DNA from: Symsagittifera roscoffensis
Taxonomy: Eukaryota > Xenacoelomorpha > Acoela > Convolutidae
DNA length: 64,000 bases
Direction: 5' to 3'
Assembly (NCBI RefSeq): GCF_963678635.1
Contig: NC_087069.1
Coordinates: 43,474,688-43,538,687 of the forward strand
Shown: positions 1-10,952 of the stretch, in pieces
Layout: each line of letters opens with the position of its first letter
Numbering within the stretch: position 1 is the stretch's first letter
Translations under genes and position numbers: made by a program
Notes under the pieces: generated by a model
What the model saw: only the letters and a program-made list of their open reading frames with translations
What the model was told of the DNA's origin: nothing
The model's database searches: none

Positions 1-1
1 A

Positions 2-1183
2 CCAGCAGGAGCACGATATTTGGTGGGTTCAACGTTGGCTCCAATGTGCAAGAGCAGGTATCCTGTACATTTCGTAGCTGTGGACGTGAAGAGTACAAGA
101 ACGATTGTGGATCAAGCCTTTTCAGTGCCGAAGTGTGTGAGGTTGGCGAGAATGTCTGAAAAGTCTTATGAGTTACTATGTAAGGTGTTCTCAGCAGTTC
201 CAGAGAGAACCAAAGAAGAGTTGGAGTCAATATTGGGAAAGAAGTTCATGGGATATGTGAGCGGGAACTTCAGTGACTTTGAGAAACAGAAGCAGAGAGG
301 ATCAACTGTCACAGATTACAATGCAGTAGATGAGAATGATGAAATCCACCGAGTGATGATGGAAGTGGAACCATTGCTGGAAGCTTCGGGAAAACGTAAT
401 TGGAGGAGCATCATGTTGACGCATGATGAGTTTCCTTGCCACTGCTTGTTGCAGACCTGGTGGTATCCCAAGCGTAGTAATCTGATGTTGATCTGGGACT
501 CTGGAGAGCTGCTCTCCATGGGTTTACCAGATTCATCACAGCCCGTAACAATAGTGATAGTGGGAGTTATGATGGCGATACGATGGCTGGAAGCTCATGT
601 TAGAGAAAATAATAGACAGGAGGCACCAACGAGAGAACAATTGCGGAAATTAGATTGTCTAAAAGATTTAGATCTTTTTGAGACAATGTGCAAAGTTCTA
701 AACATTCCGATGGAAGTGAAGAAGATATGGGCAAGAAAACGATTGATGCCATGGTTCAGAGCTAACATGACTGCGTGGTTGTACGAGTATGCGAAAAAGC
801 ATATGTCGAAGCAAGGCAGAGTGTACAGTGAATATCAGCTGGACATTGGGGCAGGAGCTTTCAAGCGAGCTTTCGTGACTCATCGGAATGCAGTGACCAC
901 CGCTGTGAAAAGAATTTCCAGAACGAGTGAGCGTAGTGGAAATGAGAAGGCAGAAATGCTGAAAGAAGATCTGGAGAGAAACGTGACGTTGTGTCTCCAC
1001 AACAGCTTCTGTAGAAACAGAGAATCCAACGTGGATCCCCTACCTTGCTGTAAACAGAGGGTGGAAGAGCAGAAGTGTTGGAGGACGGCTTCCAACAGCG
1101 TCAGGATAGTCAATGACGTGCTACAAGACACGGAAACCGAAAGTGCGGAGTCAGTGTCACAGGAGGAGGAAATGGAACATTGA
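2..1183 (+). CDS. Terminal accessory ORF of element A (C-terminal part)
   Basis: The frame is open from the first bases of the window, so the 5' end is missing, and it ends at a TGA. About 390 residues are visible. It is homologous along its length to the terminal ORF of element B (15755-17656) and to the fragment in element C. Shared landmarks are VPKCVRLARMS, a cysteine cluster ending CHCL..Q..WYP, and a basic C-terminal third containing THRNA and LHNSFC. No signal peptide or membrane segment is evident, so it does not look like an envelope protein. The tail is rich in Glu and Ser. This copy is the best guide to the intact protein because it has no internal stop where element B has one. I do not recognise the family, and the function is unknown. 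Confidence 0.75.
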   Translation, partial: PAGARYLVGSTLAPMCKSRYPVHFVAVDVKSTRTIVDQAFSVPKCVRLARMSEKSYELLCKVFSAVPERTKEELESILGKKFMGYVSGNFSDFEKQKQRGSTVTDYNAVDENDEIHRVMMEVEPLLEASGKRNWRSIMLTHDEFPCHCLLQTWWYPKRSNLMLIWDSGELLSMGLPDSSQPVTIVIVGVMMAIRWLEAHVRENNRQEAPTREQLRKLDCLKDLDLFETMCKVLNIPMEVKKIWARKRLMPWFRANMTAWLYEYAKKHMSKQGRVYSEYQLDIGAGAFKRAFVTHRNAVTTAVKRISRTSERSGNEKAEMLKEDLERNVTLCLHNSFCRNRESNVDPLPCCKQRVEEQKCWRTASNSVRIVNDVLQDTETESAESVSQEEEMEH

Positions 1184-1964
1184 CGAATGGTCGAGAAAAC
1201 AAGAGGCAATAAGAAAGAAATTTAGAAGAATTTAGAAGTTTTAGAACTTCTAAACGACGAAAAAAGCAGAGAACAAAGGGATGATGAAGAAAAGTCAAAA
1301 CTCAGAATTGTTTTATGTGTGTGAGAAACTCAAGTGAGAAAACAAGCAACCAAGTTGTAATTGAAAACTGAAACATTTAGTTGAGTTTTGGAATTGTTGC
1401 ATTTATAAATTTGCATTTTGATTTTAGCAGAAGTGGCTTTAGAGACACTTATTATTTATTTAGAAAGGCTTAAGAGAAGAGTATATTTAAATATTCCAGC
1501 CTGCATGATTGTTTTTAATCACTTAAGGAAACTGATCACTTTGTGGTGACATGAAGGACTTGAGTGACCTCTTGAAGAGGGAGGTTGGTACATTGTTCTT
1601 TCTAACCACAAAGTTTCTTAGTTTTAATATTCAGGACAATAAACAAGCAATATTTCCGAAGGGAAGGAACATAGTAGGATAATTTTAGCTTGTTGGTTGG
1701 CAGGACTGTCCTGCAAGCCAACACCTTTTAAATCTAAGAGAAAAAGTTTTAATCGGGACATTGACACTGGAAGTCAGAAAACATGTTTTATCTTAGGTTG
1801 TATCCTCAATGTGCAGATTAATGAGAGAATTTGAAGGCTATAGTGATGTAGTATGATGCCATTTATATTCTGCAGTGAGTCGATGTGTATTTTGTAAATT
1901 CTGTTCGAGGACACTGTAACCATTTTACGAATATTGCGCGATTCAATGAGGACATTGACCGGAC
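1184..1964 (+). other. 3' UTR of element A
   Basis: No ORF is supportable here. It begins with a perfect 10-bp stem, 4-nt loop hairpin (1231-1254). From about 1490 on, the sequence is repeated in the 3' regions of element C (reverse, 21.4-21.9 kb) and X (41.37-41.79 kb). The last bases before the LTR contain ATGAGGACATTGACC, a segment also found just upstream of the 3' LTR of element B (ATGAGGACATCGATC), where a polypurine-tract-like primer site would be expected. Confidence 0.6.
1231..1254 (+). other. Perfect hairpin after the terminal ORF
   Basis: The arms TTTAGAAGTT and AACTTCTAAA flank a TTAG loop, 48 bases after the stop codon. It could be an RNA structure at the start of the 3' UTR. 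No second copy was found to test conservation, because this part is deleted in C and different in B. Confidence 0.4.
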
Positions 1965-2910
1965 TGTCCGGGGAGTATGTGACATTCGACCAGAATGTGA
2001 AAAATGCAATCTCTGCAGAATTCGGAATTTTAGCAGCAAGCCTTCCGGATTGGTGGTTTTTAAGAACTAAGGGCGTTATTGGAACGTTTAGCCAAACGGT
2101 GAGGGCTAGAATATTCTAGTATTTTAAGTTTTCAAAAATTCGAATGATGACGTCACATTTCTGAGAAATGCTGAAACGGCCATTTTTAACAACAAATGAG
2201 TGAAAAAACACAACAACTTTATCTGCGATTGCGAACAGGACGAAAATCGAGATTGAAAAACGACAACGAACTACAGAATAGCAGAGAACGTTCCGAGTTG
2301 CAACTATTGTGCTGCTACAATAGTTGCAAGGCCGTTGCGAACAACGGTGAAGGGTAAGAAGCCAGCCTTCCGGATTAGCAAGAAATCAAGAGTAAGGAGC
2401 TTGATTCAGCGAATTCAAGAATCCGGAAGGGTCTCGGGACGGAAACTTTTATTGACTCACATAAACTTTTAGCATCCTGTCTTGTCCTGACTTGAATTTA
2501 ACTGATATTTGAATTAGTTTTGACAAGGATGAGGTGCTAAGAGTTGGGGGGGGGGGGGGGGAAGGGTTGATCCATCTTCGATGGAGATGATGATTTTTAT
2601 CTACTGAACAAAAACAATAGTAATATAATAAGTAGTAGCCCTGTTTTTAGGAGTGACCTCGTGGTCTGGGGATACTGAGACCCAGCCATGAGCTCACTAT
2701 TTTTGCATGTAATTCAGTTAATTTGAGCGTTCTGGTCGAAGCCGGAGAACAGTAACGTTTTTGTCGACCCGATGTTGGAAAAGACCACCGAAAAGTACTG
2801 GCTTGGTAGAGACGGTGAAAAACATGCAAAGCTCTGTTTAGACGCTAGCCAGTCGTCTTAAGACTTAGTTTTGTTATCCGTCGATATGTATCTTCCGGGC
2901 GCATGTTACA
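1965..2910 (+). repeat. LTR of element A
   Basis: It starts TGTCCGGGGAGT and ends TGTTACA, so it has the usual TG...CA ends and is 946 bp long. The boundaries come from comparison with the B LTRs, which begin TGAGTCCGGGGAGT and end TGTTACA, and with the tandem LTRs of C and X. It contains a 12-bp perfect stem (2298-2309 with 2318-2329), a G-run near 2546 and a TTGATCCATC segment shared with the B LTR family. The next 45 bp (2911-2955) separate it from the 5' LTR of B and hold nothing recognisable. Confidence 0.75.
2298..2329 (+). other. Conserved LTR hairpin
   Basis: TTGCAACTATTG pairs with CAATAGTTGCAA across an 8-base loop. In the X LTR at 43143-43174 the stem is TTGCAACGATT/AATCGTTGCAA. 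The base change on one arm is matched on the other, which suggests selection for pairing in the RNA. Related hairpins lie at about 20030-20062, 21050-21085 and 42124-42155. Confidence 0.6.
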
Positions 2911-3368
2911 GAAAATATAATATACAAAGGTTACAAAAAAAATTTCGAGTCATCTTGAGTCCGGGGAGTATGTGCCAGTCGGTCATATCTGGAAGTTTGA
3001 CCTTGAGGGACACGAGAATACGTAATTTTGGAGTGAAGTTTTAATTTTCAAAATTTCGAATGGAGCCTGTCATGCTCAGTTTTCTCGCACCAACTGAAAG
3101 CAAAACGTGAAAAATCAGAACGACCGAATTAACAATTGCGGGAAAATACTTAAGAAAACAGCAGGAAACTGCTATTCGCAATTTCCAGATACAAAATAGG
3201 ATACGAGTAGAGCTGTCTTATCCCTAAATAGGAGGAGAGATAATAAAAAGAAGAGAGAACAACTATTCGAAACGAACCAGAGTGAACCTTCAATGGAAAA
3301 GTGGACAGCTTGAGTGTCCCAATGGTTCATACAAAAACTCCAATTCTAGAGTCAGAATTTACTTCTGT

Positions 3369-3375
3369 TATAAAA
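3369..3375 (+). promoter_or_regulatory. TATA-like box in the B LTR
   Basis: TATAAAA lies about 200 bases upstream of the AATAAA at 3572 and is kept in the 3' LTR at 18493-18499. It is the only good TATA candidate at a sensible place. Start-site data are not available. Confidence 0.4.
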
Positions 3376-3571
3376 ACTGACTAGTATTCAACTTATCTAG
3401 TTATATTGTCTAATTCTTGAGTTGCTTATCAATCTAATTACTCCTTGTACTCGAGTGCATCAACATATGAGTTCCTAATTTATTTTTTTTGAGTGTGTTT
3501 TATGATTGTTATGTTGAAATAAGGCGAGTTTTAGGTTGATCCATCTGAAATGGATCAAAGTTCCACTTTCC

Positions 3572-3577
3572 AATAAA
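3572..3577 (+). terminator. Poly(A) signal in the B LTR
   Basis: AATAAA follows the stem-loop at 3536-3558 and is conserved at 18696-18701 in the 3' LTR, where it would serve to end the element transcript. Confidence 0.45.
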
Positions 3578-4337
3578 AAGTAACTTAACGGATTGTTCCG
3601 ATCCTGTTTTTAACGGCGTTCGTGTATTTTGGGTATCACGAGACCTAAGTATGGGGACGATCTTATTTTCTAGAGTGGGGGGGGGGACATTTTGGTAGTA
3701 GCCTTTAAGCTGTAACGGGTTCTAATCTCATGTCGCAAGCGAACCGAATTGGCTCCGACCGTTCTTGAGGTAGAAAAACACAAGAGATAGTGTCCCTGAC
3801 TCTTGAGCCAATGGTTATAGGGCCTATTTTTCTTAAGCCTCATATGTGACCGAAGTAGGCGACTGTTACACAGTGTTTTTATGGCGCTCCTGGGTGTTTT
3901 TACGACATCATGACTACGGACTCGAACCCACTTGACACAGCTCCGGGCTGCATGCCCATTCTAGAGTACCGGTGGTACGGTTCAGCGGGAACGTGTAAAC
4001 CTTCCGGTTGTACCGTGTTAGCTTTTTAAGAAAACTTGAAAAAACTTCCTAATACGCTCTCCGAACGAGGCCTAGCTAACCGAGTAAAGGGGGGCAACTA
4101 GGGAAACAAAAACAAGAAAAAAGTATAGAAAAAGGATTAAAAACCATAAAACGAAAAGACAGTGACTTTGATACCGGATCATTTGGATCAAACCTTTATA
4201 ATATTTAAATATTATACCCATACTGTTTTTATAAGACCGATCGTTTCGATCAATCTAGCAATTTAAACCAGTGACTTCAATAAAGTGCCCGAGTGGGGGG
4301 CGTTGTTAAGGGTTTTCAGATAGATTGCACAACCTAG

Positions 4338-4533
4338 CCGGACCACTAGGAGACTTGACTGGAAGAGGTGACCAGTCGAGTGGGAAAGTGGTTCACAAGG
4401 ATCGAACCGGACCACTAGGAGACTTGACTGGAAGAGGTGACCAGCCGAGTGGGAAAGTGGTTCAGAAGTACTGAGGTGAACCCACTGGAAACTTGACTGG
4501 AAGAGGTGACCAGCCAAGTGGGAAAGTGGTGCT
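4338..4533 (+). repeat. Three tandem ~69-bp repeats in the leader
   Basis: Units start at 4338, 4407 and about 4474. Each contains ACTTGACTGGAAGAGGTGAC followed by CAGYCRAGTGGGAAAGTGG. The first two are nearly identical and the third is diverged at its start. The array lies between LTR and gag, where packaging or dimerisation signals commonly sit in LTR elements. Confidence 0.85.
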
Positions 4534-5427
4534 GCTGTCAAGTGCAGAACAGAGACAACCAGCACAGGATCACTATAAGAGGACGCACAGGGGTGTTCTC
4601 AAGTTGAGCGACGGGTATCGTTAGAATCCACATTACGTTATAGGAGATAAGTGTAAAATTGGATAAGCGGAGCCCCATTGTTTCGAGGAAGTTTTTGCAC
4701 AAGCAGGCCTGGAAACAGGTCTACGGTTTTCTCTCGAGAGGTTTAGCACCCGGCGCTTAAAGGATTTTTCGGCTTAAGAGGGGGGCTAAAGAGGGGGGAG
4801 GTTAGCAGGGGGTCTGGTTAGGTTAGAGGTTAGCGGTTGTAAACTGTAAAAAGGGGGGACACGTTGGAGTAACTAATTATTCGGCATCGTCGATTTAGTT
4901 ACATTAGATATTTACACGCGTTGGTTATAAGAAGCGGATATCCAAAATTAAAATCAGGTTAAGGTAGGTACCCTGGTCGGTCGGTAGGGGGGAACGGACA
5001 TAGACAGTTTTTGAGATACCCCATAAGATCGCTAGCAGGGGGGAGGAAAACGCGTGGCAATCGGGTATCAGACATTTTTTTTTTCGGACAAAGATTGACA
5101 TCGGTCAACCTTGAATTTCAGGGGAATTCATCCATCTGTTTTTGAAATTTTTCCAGTTTAAATTTTTATGTTTTGGTGAAAATTTATTGTTGGTGTTTTA
5201 AGGAACAGGTGATCACAAGATACCTGCGGGGAATTTAGGATTTCAAATAGTCTGAAACATAGAGATAGAGGCATATACAGGGGGATTAGTATTTGGGTTT
5301 TGACCATTAAGATAGGGATTTTGGGAAAATTTTTACTAGAGCTCAAGTGGTGGTAAAAGGTACAGTGGTTCAATAGTCCCTACAACGAAGAAGAAGAGAC
5401 CCGATATCCAGACACTCAGTGACGAGT

Positions 5428-5838
5428 CTTGGGACAGTACCGAAGAAGTCTTGGGACATTGCAGTCTGGGGACAGTCTTGGAGCAACACGGTCTTGGGAC
5501 AGTCACGGGACAGAGCAGTCTTGGGACAGTCTTGGGACAGTGCAACCTTGGGACAGTCTTGGACCAGAGCAGTCTTGGTACGAAACAGTCTTGGGACATT
5601 GGTCTTGGGACAGTGGTCCTGGGACATTGGTCTTGGGACATTGGTCTTGGGACAGTGGTCTTGGGACATTAGTCTTGGGACACTAGTCTTAAGACGTTGG
5701 TCTTGGGACATTAGTCTTGGGACACTAGTCTTGGGACGTTGGTCTTGGGGCATTAGTCTTGGGACACTAGTCTTGGGACAGTAGTCTTGGGACAGCAGAC
5801 TTAGGGCAAGGGTCTTGGGACAGTGGTCTGGGGACACT
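5428..5838 (+). repeat. Minisatellite of GTCTTGGGACA units
   Basis: About 30 copies of GTCTTGGGACA with 3-5-base variable spacers (CAG, TTG, GTG, TTA) run for about 410 bp. Because period and spacers often keep frame, ORFs run through it on both strands. These are artefacts of the repeat. Confidence 0.9.
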
Positions 5839-6115
5839 AACAAGAAGTAATGGGACAACACTGAATAGTCTTGAGACGGTAGAGAGAAAGTCTTGGAACA
5901 GCATTAGAAAGGGGGTACTAAAAGAGTACTAAGTCAGGTTGAAGTAATCAATTGTAAAATCATATTCTCTATCCGATCCTAACATATAGAATTTTCAAAA
6001 GCTTGGGAAAAGTTGTTTTTAGCAAATTGAATATTTCTTCTTATAAAAAAAAATTATCAAAAGAGGTTTTAACCTTAGAGTAGAATAACACTGTACATAG
6101 TAACAATTGTAAATA

Positions 6116-6791
6116 ATGAGGCGAAGCAGGGTACCGGTAGCTGAAAAAAGATCTACCGAGGCGAAGACAAAGTATAACTCGTCGCTACGTAAAACAGCAT
6201 CAATGGGTCCGAAGGTAACAAAGAAGAACTTTTCAGTTAGTATGGTCAGCACGAGGAGTACCACGGAGAACAGAGCAAAAGAGGGCACGGAAGGGGAACG
6301 AGTAGAACCCACCATCGAGATTGATCTAGAGACACCGGATCAAAGTGTGGATGAAGTAGGAAAGAAAACGACATAGTCAACTCCAATGCCTAGTGCGGAA
6401 GAACCTAACCCGAAACCCATAGTTCTCACCGATAGACAACGTGGAAGACACAACAGGAAACACGCCAGAAACAGTGAAGGATGAGTCTCAAAAGAGAAAG
6501 TCTTTTACTGAAAGATTAGCGATGATGGTCGGAATGAGATCGAAGGACGCAGCAGTGGAGGAGACGAAAGTCGAGAAAAGCAAAACATTCGGAACAGTAT
6601 CCACGAGAACGACAGAGACCGATCAGAACGAGGGTCAGAAAAAACCGGGACCACCGACCGACTACAGGACAACAAAGGACCATGAAACGACGACTCTTGA
6701 GCTAAGCGACTTGATGGCGAAGCTAGATCAGATAGATGAGAAACTGAAGCACAGCGAAGAAGATAGAAATGTGATAAGCGAGAGCAACTGA
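6116..6791 (+). pseudogene. gag: Gag N-terminal region of element B (broken)
   Basis: Two frames (6116-6376 and 6441-6791) code Lys, Glu, Ser and Thr-rich sequence with no Cys, resembling the charged N-terminal part of a Gag polyprotein. The second ends in a heptad-like helical stretch (LSDLMAKLDQIDEKL) and leads into the coiled-coil start of the capsid frame at 6808. Stops and frame changes separate the pieces, so at least two lesions are needed to explain them. The first frame could instead be a separate small leader protein. Confidence 0.5.
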
Positions 6792-6807
6792 GGAAAAGCT
6801 TCAGCAG

Positions 6808-7758
6808 ATGTCTGACAAAGTAGAAACCACTGATGAAGAGCGAGACAAGAACATCACAAAAGACATGCGAGAAATGAAGCAGCGATATGACGCAGTGAAT
6901 AGCCAGTTGGGTAGTTTGGAAACGAGAATGGATACGATGAGTAGGGAACAGGCTGAGAGCTCACGTGCAATACAGACAAAGCTAGACGCTATCTTGAGGA
7001 ATTCAACATCACAAGACAGGCCAGCGGCAGAGCGGACACAAGGTAATAGAGTTGACTTCGTGGAACCACAAAGGAATAAACGACAGTCAACACCGTTTCC
7101 AGCAACCCGGGAGGCCGCGATTACGGCACCGGTGGGGGCCAGGGCTATTATAAAAAATGGAACAGCGAACACAACCAGTGGTCCAGGGGACTCCACGACT
7201 CACAACAACGTGAGACCGGATGCCATGACATGGGCAAGCACCTGGGAAATGATGAACAGGACGCTAGAAGCCTTCGCCACAAGGAACACCGACTCGAGTG
7301 ACAGAGGAAGCAACAAATCCAGGAAAATCTTCAAGAAACCGAAAGAGTTCAAAGATGATTCAGATGGATGCATTGACACTTGGGTAGAATTCATGAGGTT
7401 GCACTTAGAACAAGACGACTTAAACGATGAGAGGCAAGTATGCACAGCGATACTGAGCAACCTGGAAGGCACGGCTTTGAAATGCGTGGTTGCGAAGAAA
7501 GAAGAGGAACGCGGCACAGCGGACAAAATATTTGAAATATTGTTAAATAGATTCGGGTCAGGCATGAAGGGTCATCAAGCGATGATGCGATTTGAAAAGA
7601 GGAGACAAAGGGACGAGGAATCGATAGACAGGTTCCTAGATGATCTTGAGAGCTTGAGAAGAAGGAGTGACCCGGAAGAATCTACCAATCAAAGGAACTT
7701 CAGCATCGCCTCAAAGTTCATTGATGGGGTAAAGAGTGATGACTTGAGAACGATGTAA
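6808..7758 (+). pseudogene. gag: Gag: coiled coil and capsid (Retrotrans_gag-like) of element B
   Basis: 316 residues form the structural core of the particle. Residues 1-70 are a charged coiled coil. About 180-316 match the retrotransposon Gag/capsid fold: IDTWVEFMRLHLEQ, LEGTALKCVV, a basic helix FEKRRQRDEESIDRFLDDL and ASKFIDGVKSDDLRTM. The same region is in element C (32176-33348). The frame stops at a TAA after DLRTM, where C reads Leu, so this is a point nonsense change and the same frame continues beyond it (7774-7885). The ATG at 6808 was chosen because it is the first Met in the frame; the upstream Gag pieces suggest the natural start lies further 5'. Confidence 0.8.
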
Positions 7759-9060
7759 GCAACGTACTACACATTGTCGAAAGACAGTGCAACAACTCCA
7801 GAAGAGATGAGGCAGAAGTCAAGAGAGTACATGCTGATGAAACCCAAGAAATACTCGTACTCAGACAACAGGAACACACAGGGGGGGGGGTCGTCATGGT
7901 ACAAAGGTCGTCATGGTACAAGCCCAGAGATTCGTCATGGTACAAGCCCAGAGATGACATGGACAAACGCAGATCATGCGCTAACTGCGGGTCAGCTGAT
8001 CATCATGTGGCGGATTGCACGACATACAAACAGGGCATGAAGAGTTTGGGATATGCACCCGATGAGGAAGATATGAGCCAGATGGAAGAACACGAGTTCT
8101 ATAGTGGCTTGATCATCAAAATAGGTGCAAGATGCTTCTTCTGCAACCAAGAGGGGCACTTCAGGATGGATTGTCCGTTGTTTTGGGAAGCGGTTAAGAA
8201 TCAGAGTCATCCAAAACACAAGTTGGCGCTAGCAGCGGTGCAGAACCAGAGAAACAGACAAGGTGAATTTGAGACGAAAAACCTAGAAAGACCAAGTGCG
8301 GAGCTACCGACGAAAACAACGAAAGCTGTAACACAATGTAATAGTGCAATAGAGGCCACGGCAAAGAACGCCCTAGAAATAAATTATGAGAAGGCGGCAG
8401 CGGAGGCTATCAACAAAGTGAAACAGGACCTGGCAGCGAAAGAAATAGAACAACGGCTGAAGCAAGAAATCGAAAAACGGAAAATGAACGAAGCATTAAG
8501 TTGCTCAAAAACAATACCAGAAGCTGCAGAGGGGTCGACAAGATATGGAAACTGCAACATTGTAAAGATGGTTACAGGAAAGCCATTTGGCATAACAAAG
8601 ATTGGGGCAAGAATAATGTCAATAATCACTGTGTGCGGCCATGAAGTAACGAGAAACTTGAGCGAACCAAGTGACCAGACAATAATGCACATTGATGTGT
8701 ACGCAGATTACTTGAGTTGTATAAGCCCACAAACGACTTCTAGAGCATTGAGGACACTACTCACGAGAGGGGGTAGCAAGTCGGTACGTGTTGATAACAG
8801 GTACACAGAAGCTTATGGTCCACTTGAGGTGATGCTAAATATAGATGGAATCAACATCTATACGAAAACAATGATAACATGTGATGAAGACCTAATTGGG
8901 CAAATCTACGTGGGAAAAGAAGAGTTGAAAGTGAGATCGATTGCACACTGCGCCATGCTTGAAGAAGATGCAATGCACATCGGGACAGAGGCAGATGTGG
9001 CAGCACATGTGCTAGACATAAGTGGTAAAAAGACTCAGTTACGGGGTTACTTGATACGGG
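7759..9060 (+). pseudogene. gag: Gag nucleocapsid with two CCHC knuckles, and spacer
   Basis: After the TAA at 7756-7758 the frame resumes, then shifts within a run of ten G (about 7881-7890) into the frame 7896-9071. Three copies of a SWYKPRD-type unit follow the G-run as a 24-27-bp tandem repeat. Two zinc knuckles come next: CANCGSADHHVADC and CFFCNQEGHFRMDC, both CX2CX4HX4C, which bind nucleic acid in retroelement nucleocapsids. A Lys/Glu helical stretch (about 8280-8500) and a domain rich in NLSEPS and DVYADYL follow, also found in C. The frame ends just before the protease motif because of an extra G in GGGG at 9042-9045. Confidence 0.8.
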
Positions 9061-9369
9061 AGCAGTCTTGAGTGTTATACCAATCGAAACTTGGGATCGA
9101 ATGGGCTTCAAAAAGATGATTTGATAGATTCGAGAATACGGTTGTCAGCTGCAAACAAAGGGGCCCTGCGGGTGTTGGGCAGAACGCCGATAATAGCCCT
9201 CAATCTTGGGGAACGTAACCTGTGGATGAGCTTTCTTGTGGTAGAAAACCTAAATGAGTCTGACCAATTTATTTTAGGCAGAGACTTCATCAGGAACTTT
9301 GATGTAGCGATTGATCTAAGCAACGCAATGTTCAGGATACGGAACCCGGATACGCAATCAAACCGGTAA
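9040..9369 (+). pseudogene. pro: Aspartic protease of element B (two frameshifts)
   Basis: LDTGAVLSV, the aspartic protease active site, is coded at 9050-9076. The flap and C-terminal part (RLSAANKGA..LGRTP, ILGRDF) are in the frame 9091-9369. Compared with element C, one base is gained in GGGG just before the site and one A is lost in the AAAAA of the stretch after MGF. Both changes are in homopolymers, so sequencing error is possible, but together they break the polyprotein. In Ty3/Gypsy elements this enzyme cleaves Gag and Pol. Confidence 0.78.
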
Positions 9370-10952
9370 ATTTAATAATGGCAAATGAAACCAAAGCACC
9401 GATATTCTTGAGTAGGAGGGTGAGGCTAAAGGCGAACGAGGCGGCGATCGTAAGCTTATGAATGAAAAATTACAATGAACTAAGTGACTACAAGCAGGTA
9501 TGCATAGTCCCAAATCCAAATAGTCAAAGTGCTGCTGTTTTAGGAAGATCCTTCTCGATCACGAAGAGCGGCCTCTGCGTGAGTGTCTTGTTGAATACCC
9601 TTGACATGCCAATCACGATACAGAGGGGGAGGAAACTGGGATATGCTTTACCTGTGAAAACTCGATATGAAATGACTGAAAACCAGAAACAAAAGGAAGT
9701 TGTTGATTGTCCCAATCATAGGGACAAAATTTGTATCTTGCGACGATTGAATAAAATAAAAGAATCATCAGGTCTTGTGAAGTCACTTAAGTCAGAGACA
9801 GACGATGGACTATCGAGCTGTTCGAATTTCCCGGAACGGCCCACATTAGACGAAATACAGAGTGATAAACCTGTCCTACCGGAAATTGAACACTTAAGAG
9901 GCAAATTAACGGACGAACAGCTCGAAGCCATCAAGGACGTACTAGAACGGAACGAAGAGGTTTTTTCAAGACATAAGGCAGACATCGGGTGTTGTAATTT
10001 TGTTGAGCATGAAATAGAACTTGAGGAAAACGCAATACCGCACAGGGAGGGGGCAAGGCGCATGACCCCACACAAATCGGATGCGTGTAGAAAGGATATT
10101 GAAACGCTACTAGATTATGACATGATAGAACCATCCAAATCACCGTGGGCGTGTGGAGTAGTGATGGCCAAAAAGAAAGGCGACCAGTTGAGGTTTTGTT
10201 GTGACTTTCGATTACTGAAATCCGTCACCGTGAAGGATGCCTATCCCATACCTAGGATTGATGAGAGCCTCTCGAAGTTAGGTGACGCAAAATTTTTGAC
10301 GACTCTTGATTTAGGCTCGGCTTTTTGGCAGGTACCACTCAGGAAGCAGGACAGGGACAAGACAGGGTTTGCCTGCGAGTTGGGTCTGTTTCAATGGAAA
10401 CGGATGCCGTTTGGACTTTGCAATGCCACAGCCACGTTTCAGCGGTTGATGGCACACGCGCTGATAGGCGTGACGAAGAAGTATGGCAATCTGGTAATGT
10501 GCTATGTGGATGACGTGGTAATAGCGACACCCACACTAGAGGACCACATTGAGAGACTTGACGAAGTATTTGCGTGTATGAAGAGGTCGGGGCTGAAGTG
10601 CAAACCATCAAAGTGTGAGATACTCAAGGACTCGATAAAATACTTGGGCAGGATGGTGGAAAAACACGGTATCAGACAAGATCCAGACGCAGCAGAAGCA
10701 GTTCTAACTTGGAAATCGCCGAAGACGGAACACCAATTGATGAGCTTTCTGGGTTTTGCAAATTACCACAGAGAATTCGTCAAAGGCTATGCAGACAAGG
10801 TTTATCCGATGCAACAGTTAATGAGGCACAAGGGCAAGAAGTTCACGTGGAACAACGCAGCGGAAGAGTCATTCCAGAGAATAAAGAAAGAGGTGTGCGA
10901 GGGATGCCAACAGAGAAGGGGATGTACGTACTGGATACGGACGCGTCGGTAG
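9370..10952 (+). pseudogene. pol: Reverse transcriptase of element B
   Basis: The RT frame 9462-10952 follows a spacer that is open in the same frame back to about 9350 except for a TGA at 9459-9461 (C has Arg, CGA). Catalytic motifs are intact: TTLDLGSAFWQV (motif A, first Asp), MPFGLCNATATFQRLM (motif B) and MCYVDDVVI (motif C with the two Asp). Thumb and connection follow (SIKYLGRMV, SFLGFANYHREF). The frame is lost near 10900, where about 11 bases present in element C (coding the start of APVLGMP) are missing. The enzyme makes cDNA from the element RNA in the particle. Confidence 0.88.

Larger units (their letters stand above)
1..2910 (+). mobile_element. LTR retroelement A, 3' part
   Basis: This is the 3' end of an LTR element cut by the window start. 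It holds the C-terminal part of the terminal accessory ORF (2-1183), a 3' UTR and an LTR (1965-2910). The protein and LTR match those of element C on the other strand (19.5-22.3 kb) and fragment X (41.4-43.7 kb), so A, C and X form one family. Element B has a related but distinct LTR. Gag and Pol of A lie outside the window. Confidence 0.85.
2956..3870 (+). repeat. 5' LTR of element B
   Basis: It begins TGAGTCCGGGGAGTATGTG and ends GCGACTGTTACA, both repeated at the 3' LTR. It contains a TATA-like TATAAAA at 3369-3375, a stem-loop TTGATCCAT/ATGGATCAA at 3536-3558 and an AATAAA at 3572-3577, in the usual order for the U3-R part of an LTR. Flanking bases are CATCT on the left. Confidence 0.88.
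3871..6115 (+). other. Long untranslated leader of element B
   Basis: 2.2 kb separate the 5' LTR from the first Gag-like frame. The stretch has no supportable gene. It holds two tandem arrays (4338-4533 and 5428-5838) and several G-runs between 4780 and 5045. A primer-binding site would be expected near its start. The best candidate, TGGCGCTCCTGGGTG at 3882-3896, is 11 bases inside the LTR edge, and I cannot match it confidently to a tRNA end. Confidence 0.5.

Noticed and set aside
3900-3935. tRNA gene on the - strand of the B leader
   Set aside because: Only a T-arm-like GGGTTCGAGTCC is present; no acceptor or D arm.
5428-5838. CRISPR-like array
   Set aside because: Spacers are 3-5 bases in a eukaryotic retroelement leader; it is a minisatellite.
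5336-5861. Long ORFs on both strands with SQDCPKT or SWDIGLGT repeats
   Set aside because: They are translations of the GTCTTGGGACA minisatellite in the leader.
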